Assembly (NCBI RefSeq): GCF_003443735.1
Contig: NZ_CP031969.1
Location: 6,696,001 to 6,760,000 of the forward strand
Reading direction: 5' to 3'
DNA length: 64,000 nucleotides
DNA from: Streptomyces sp. CC0208
Lineage (GTDB): Bacteria; Actinomycetota; Actinomycetes; Streptomycetales; Streptomycetaceae
The notes beneath the pieces were generated by a model. It ran no database searches, was not told where the DNA came from, and saw only the letters and a list, made by a program, of their open reading frames with translations. Made by a program: the position numbers and the translations under genes. Shown here piece after piece: positions 61,243 through 64,000 of this stretch; position 1 is the stretch's first letter, and every line of letters begins with the position of its first letter.

Positions 61243-61272
61243 CGCGTAAACGCTTGCGCAAGCGTTTACGCG
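61243..61272. promoter_or_regulatory. 30-bp perfect palindrome, LacI-family operator
   Basis: CGCGTAAACGCTTGC is followed directly by its exact reverse complement GCAAGCGTTTACGCG. The AAACGCTT/AAGCGTTT halves fit LacI-family operators. It lies 80 bp upstream of the LacI start, in front of the regulator-kinase operon, so autoregulation is likely. Confidence 0.85.
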
Positions 61273-61298
61273 CCGTCACCGCCCTCCCGTCGCACCGT

Positions 61299-62255
61299 TC
61301 ACTCCCAGTCCCAGCCGATCCCCACCACCCCCGACCGCACCCGTGGCTCCACCAGGTGCACCGAGTGGTGGTGGCCGGTGAGGGACAGTTCCCGACGGCC
61401 GCTGCGGGGTGCGGCGGGGGAGTGCTGGGCGAAGCGGTGGCAGCGCAGCGGCAGGGCGTTCTCGTCGAACCGGACCTGGAGCGCGTACTGCCCGCCGGGC
61501 GAGGCGAAGCCGCGGACGTACTCGCGGGACACCCCGGCCGTGCCGTCCTCGACGCAGTAACGGAACAGGAAGGTGTCACCGGCCCGCAGCCGGGCATCGA
61601 GGAGCAGCTCCGCCACGAGCACCCCGGTGTCGTGGTGCGAACGGACGCGTCCCGTACGGCAGTTCTCCAGGGCGTGCACGGTCATGAGCTCCGGCACGCA
61701 CCCCGGGTCGCCGTGGTGGACGGCGATGAAGCGGTCGACGCCCTCGCGCTGGGCGCGCACGATGTGGTGCGACTCGCGGCTGCGCAGCTCACGATGCGCC
61801 CCGATGCCTATCCGCTCGTGATGGCCGAGGGTGTGCAGCCCGCCGTCAGGCGGCGCGTCCAGCTCGCCGAGGAGCTGTCCGAGGACGTCCGAGGCCGCGA
61901 GGAGGGAGCGGTAGGAGCGGGCCGCGGGCCGCTCGGCGGCCGACCGGTCGTCGTCCTCGGCGAGCAGCCGGATCAGCGACTCCTCGGGTAGCTGAAGGAT
62001 CTCCTCCAGTGCCCGTACGGCCCGCAGCGACTCGGGTCGCTGCGGGCGCCGGGCGCCCTGCTGCCAGTAACTCAGGCTGGTGACACCGACCTTGACCCCG
62101 TAGCGCGACAGATGGTGCTGGACGCGCTGAAGCGGCAGCCCCCGTGCGGCGATCGCCGCACGCAGCGCGACATGGAAGGGGCCGCCTCGCAGGGCCGAGT
62201 CCAGTTCCGCGTCGGCGACGCTCACGACGTCCGCGTGCTGTGTGGCGTGCGGCAT
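61299..62255 (-). CDS. XRE-like DNA-binding protein with C-terminal sensory-type domain
   Basis: The 318-residue protein has an N-terminal helical region like a cryptic XRE domain (ALRAAIAARGLPLQRVQHHL; KVGVTSLSYWQQGARRPQRP). The C-terminal part is beta-rich and Arg/His-rich (DTFLFRYCVEDGTAGVS, LTGHHHSVHLVEPRVRSG) and unknown to me. ATG 62255 is preceded by AAAGG. It is a common type of Streptomyces regulator of unknown targets. Its stop lies only 27 bp from the LacI operator. Confidence 0.7.
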   Translation of the reverse strand: MPHATQHADVVSVADAELDSALRGGPFHVALRAAIAARGLPLQRVQHHLSRYGVKVGVTSLSYWQQGARRPQRPESLRAVRALEEILQLPEESLIRLLAEDDDRSAAERPAARSYRSLLAASDVLGQLLGELDAPPDGGLHTLGHHERIGIGAHRELRSRESHHIVRAQREGVDRFIAVHHGDPGCVPELMTVHALENCRTGRVRSHHDTGVLVAELLLDARLRAGDTFLFRYCVEDGTAGVSREYVRGFASPGGQYALQVRFDENALPLRCHRFAQHSPAAPRSGRRELSLTGHHHSVHLVEPRVRSGVVGIGWDWE

Positions 62256-62467
62256 GCAGGGGCCTTTCTGTACAGGTCCGGGCGGCTGGTCGGGCCGTTC
62301 GTGAGGGTGTGTCGGGGCCGTCCGTGGCAGTGCCGGGGGAGGCTTCACATCCGTACGCCGTCGTTCCCGGCCCCGAGTTCCCCCGCATTGAAGCGTGTTG
62401 ACCAAGTCCCGACAACACCTGTCGCCGAACCGCGGTGTACTCCCGTCCGGTCCGTGACCCCGCCCGC

Positions 62468-62626
62468 TCAGGTGGCGGAGGCCTGTCCGTCGCCGTCCAG
62501 CAGCTCCCTGATCGCCCTCGCCGACAGCGCCGACTTGGGCAGGAACCCCCGCGCCGGGCCGCCGGCGATCAGCTCCTCGAAGTCCTCTCGTGCGTGCGTG
62601 GAGATCAGGATGATGACGCAGGACAC
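62468..62626 (-). pseudogene. Response-regulator receiver domain, C-terminal fragment
   Basis: The minus strand encodes CVIILISTHAREDFEELIAG, GPARGFLPKSALSARAIREL: the beta4-alpha5 half of a receiver domain with the conserved Thr/Ser (ST) and the PK lysine. The phosphoacceptor Asp and the first half are missing, as is any output domain. It lies divergently next to uvrC. Confidence 0.65.
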
Positions 62627-62711
62627 ACTGCGGGCCGGTTCCACCGCCGTCGTACGGGGGACAGGGGCCAGGGCCGGACGGACCCCGGCCGTTGTCCACA
62701 GGCTCACCGGA

Positions 62712-62734
62712 GTGTCGGCCCTCGCCAGTAGGGT
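62712..62734 (+). promoter_or_regulatory. RecA-NDp/PafBC-like promoter of uvrC (degenerate)
   Basis: GTGTCGGCC, exactly eight bases, TAGGGT, then seven bases to the ATG. Six of nine upstream bases fit TTGTCRGTG, and spacing and distance to the start equal those of uvrB. Confidence 0.5.
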
Positions 62735-62741
62735 GTGAGAC

Positions 62742-64000
62742 ATGGCCGACCCCTCCAGCTACCGCCCCAAACCAGGGGAGATCCCGGACACCCCCGGGGT
62801 GTACAGGTTCCGTGACGAGCACCGCCGGGTGATCTACGTCGGAAAGGCGAAGAGCCTGCGTCAGCGCCTGGCGAACTACTTCCAGGACCTGGCGAGCCTC
62901 CACCCCCGCACCCGCACCATGGTGACCACGGCCGCGTCCGTGGAGTGGACGGTGGTGTCCACGGAGGTCGAGGCCCTGCAGCTGGAGTACTCCTGGATCA
63001 AGGAGTACGACCCCCGGTTCAACGTCAAGTACCGCGACGACAAGAGCTACCCGTACCTCGCGGTGACGATGAACGAGGAGTTCCCGCGCGTGCAGGTGAT
63101 GCGCGGCCACAAGCGGAAGGGCGTCCGGTACTTCGGGCCGTACGGACACGCGTGGGCGATCCGTGACACCGTCGACCTCCTCCTGCGCGTCTTCCCCGTC
63201 CGCACCTGCTCCGCCGGCGTCTTCAAGAACGCCACCCGCACCGGCCGCCCCTGTCTCCTCGGCTACATCGGCAAGTGCTCGGCGCCCTGCGTCGACCGCG
63301 TCTCGGCCGACGAACACCGCGATCTGGCCGAGGAGTTCTGCGACTTCATGGCCGGCCGCACCGGGACCTACATCCGCCGTCTGGAGAAGCAGATGACGGA
63401 CGCGGCCGAGGAGATGGAGTACGAGCGGGCGGCCCGCCTGCGCGACGACATAGGGGCCCTGAAGAAGGCCATGGAGAAGAGCGCCGTCGTGCTCGCCGAC
63501 GCGACCGACGCCGACCTGATCGCGGTCGCCGAGGACGAGCTGGAGGCCGCCGTCCAGATCTTCCATGTGCGCGGCGGGCGCGTGCGCGGCCAGCGCGGCT
63601 GGGTCACCGACAAGGTCGAGGAGATCACCACCGGCGCCCTCGTCGAGCACGCCCTCCAGCAGCTCTACGGCGAGGAGAGGGGCGACTCGGTCCCCAAGGA
63701 GGTCCTCGTCCCCGCCCTTCCCGAGCCGGTCGAGCCGGTCCAGGAGTGGCTCGCCGAGCGCCGCGGGTCGGGTGTCTCCCTGCGCATCCCGCAGCGCGGC
63801 GACAAGAAGGCCCTCATGGAGACCGTGCAGCGCAACGCCCTCCAGGCGCTCGCCCTGCACAAGACCAAGCGCGCCTCCGACCTGACCACGCGCTCGCGTG
63901 CCCTGGAGGAGATCGCCGAGGCCCTCGACCTGGACAGTGCCCCGCTCCGGATCGAGTGCTACGACATCTCCCACCTCCAGGGCGACGACGTGGTCGCGTC
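62742..64000 (+). CDS. uvrC: Excinuclease ABC subunit C (3' end outside window)
   Basis: The first 419 residues are present. The GIY-YIG nuclease domain is PDTPGVYRFRDEHRRVIYVG with KAKSLRQRL. YLGYIGKC-type cysteines follow (CLLGYIGKCSAPC). The UVR motif lies in AAEEMEYERAARLRDDIGAL, and the start of the RNase-H-like second nuclease is RIECYDISHLQG (first catalytic Asp). UvrC makes both incisions around damage. ATG 62742 is almost leaderless, seven bases after TAGGGT. Confidence 0.97.
   Translation, partial: MADPSSYRPKPGEIPDTPGVYRFRDEHRRVIYVGKAKSLRQRLANYFQDLASLHPRTRTMVTTAASVEWTVVSTEVEALQLEYSWIKEYDPRFNVKYRDDKSYPYLAVTMNEEFPRVQVMRGHKRKGVRYFGPYGHAWAIRDTVDLLLRVFPVRTCSAGVFKNATRTGRPCLLGYIGKCSAPCVDRVSADEHRDLAEEFCDFMAGRTGTYIRRLEKQMTDAAEEMEYERAARLRDDIGALKKAMEKSAVVLADATDADLIAVAEDELEAAVQIFHVRGGRVRGQRGWVTDKVEEITTGALVEHALQQLYGEERGDSVPKEVLVPALPEPVEPVQEWLAERRGSGVSLRIPQRGDKKALMETVQRNALQALALHKTKRASDLTTRSRALEEIAEALDLDSAPLRIECYDISHLQGDDVVA

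Larger units (their letters stand above)
62256..62741. other. Gap before uvrC with a response-regulator remnant
   Basis: Apart from the fragment at 62468-62626 and the uvrC promoter no feature is seen. The part 62256-62467 has no supported gene. Confidence 0.5.

Overview
This 64 kb window is chromosomal DNA of a Streptomyces (actinobacterium). GC content is very high, with G/C in almost every third codon position. Start codons are often GTG, with GGAGG-type ribosome binding sites, and many genes are coupled by GTGA or ATGA overlaps. The gene content is typical of the genus: a mycothiol-dependent maleylpyruvate isomerase-type protein, an Scr1/DUF5753 regulator with a DUF397 partner, and TerD proteins. 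The order uvrC - uvrA - MBL hydrolase - aroQ - uvrB - orphan gltD resembles, from memory, the SCO1953-SCO1977 stretch of S. coelicolor. No tRNA, rRNA, CRISPR array or biosynthetic gene cluster was seen.

Layout. 0-7.7 kb: DoxX fragment, S4 protein, family-5 uracil-DNA glycosylase, a broken proline iminopeptidase, then a GntR regulator divergent from an NCS1 permease and an Asp/Glu/hydantoin racemase-like gene with a perfect palindrome between them, then GNAT, RidA-like and nucleotidyltransferase genes. 7.7-16 kb: FUSC-type membrane protein, remnant of an EEP-family nuclease gene, DUF899 protein, ABC exporter, and an ATP-binding protein / XRE / DUF397 regulatory module. 16-30 kb: MocR-type regulator with a divergent AhpD-like gene, orphan glutamate synthase small subunit, DUF1772, DUF2293, kinase-like, CBS, CorA, methyltransferase, the pseudouridine catabolism pair psuG-psuK, VOC protein, Ogt, and a secreted GDPD. 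30-41 kb: MHYT protein, a GC-rich tandem repeat array, uvrB, terD, a TerD/FtsK-like fusion, a TerC protein behind a yybP-ykoY-type riboswitch, Ca2+/H+ antiporter, MFS permease, and a dead S66 peptidase gene. 41-55 kb: aroQ, an amino-acid ABC operon, then a scarred accessory segment. This segment holds a truncated MBL gene, a peptide ABC operon, and remnants of an MFS gene, a DDE transposase, a tyrosine recombinase and a further dead ORF around an intact APH-family gene; it ends at an intact MBL gene. 55-64 kb: maleylpyruvate isomerase-type gene, uvrA, a PfkB kinase with its LacI regulator, an XRE-like protein, a response-regulator stub and the start of uvrC.

How it works together. The clearest theme is genome maintenance: uvrA, uvrB, uvrC, ogt and a uracil-DNA glycosylase lie within one window. 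By eye, uvrA, uvrB and ogt each carry a perfect match to the LexA-independent DNA-damage promoter of actinobacteria (RecA-NDp / PafBC type, TTGTCRGTG-N8-TANNNT). uvrC and, unexpectedly, terD carry weaker matches with the exact spacing. This suggests that the Ter stress genes downstream of uvrB may be wired to the same damage response. A second theme is decay: at least eight fragmentary genes were found, concentrated between 44.5 and 54.2 kb. All functional statements are read from the sequence and from family knowledge; nothing was searched or computed.
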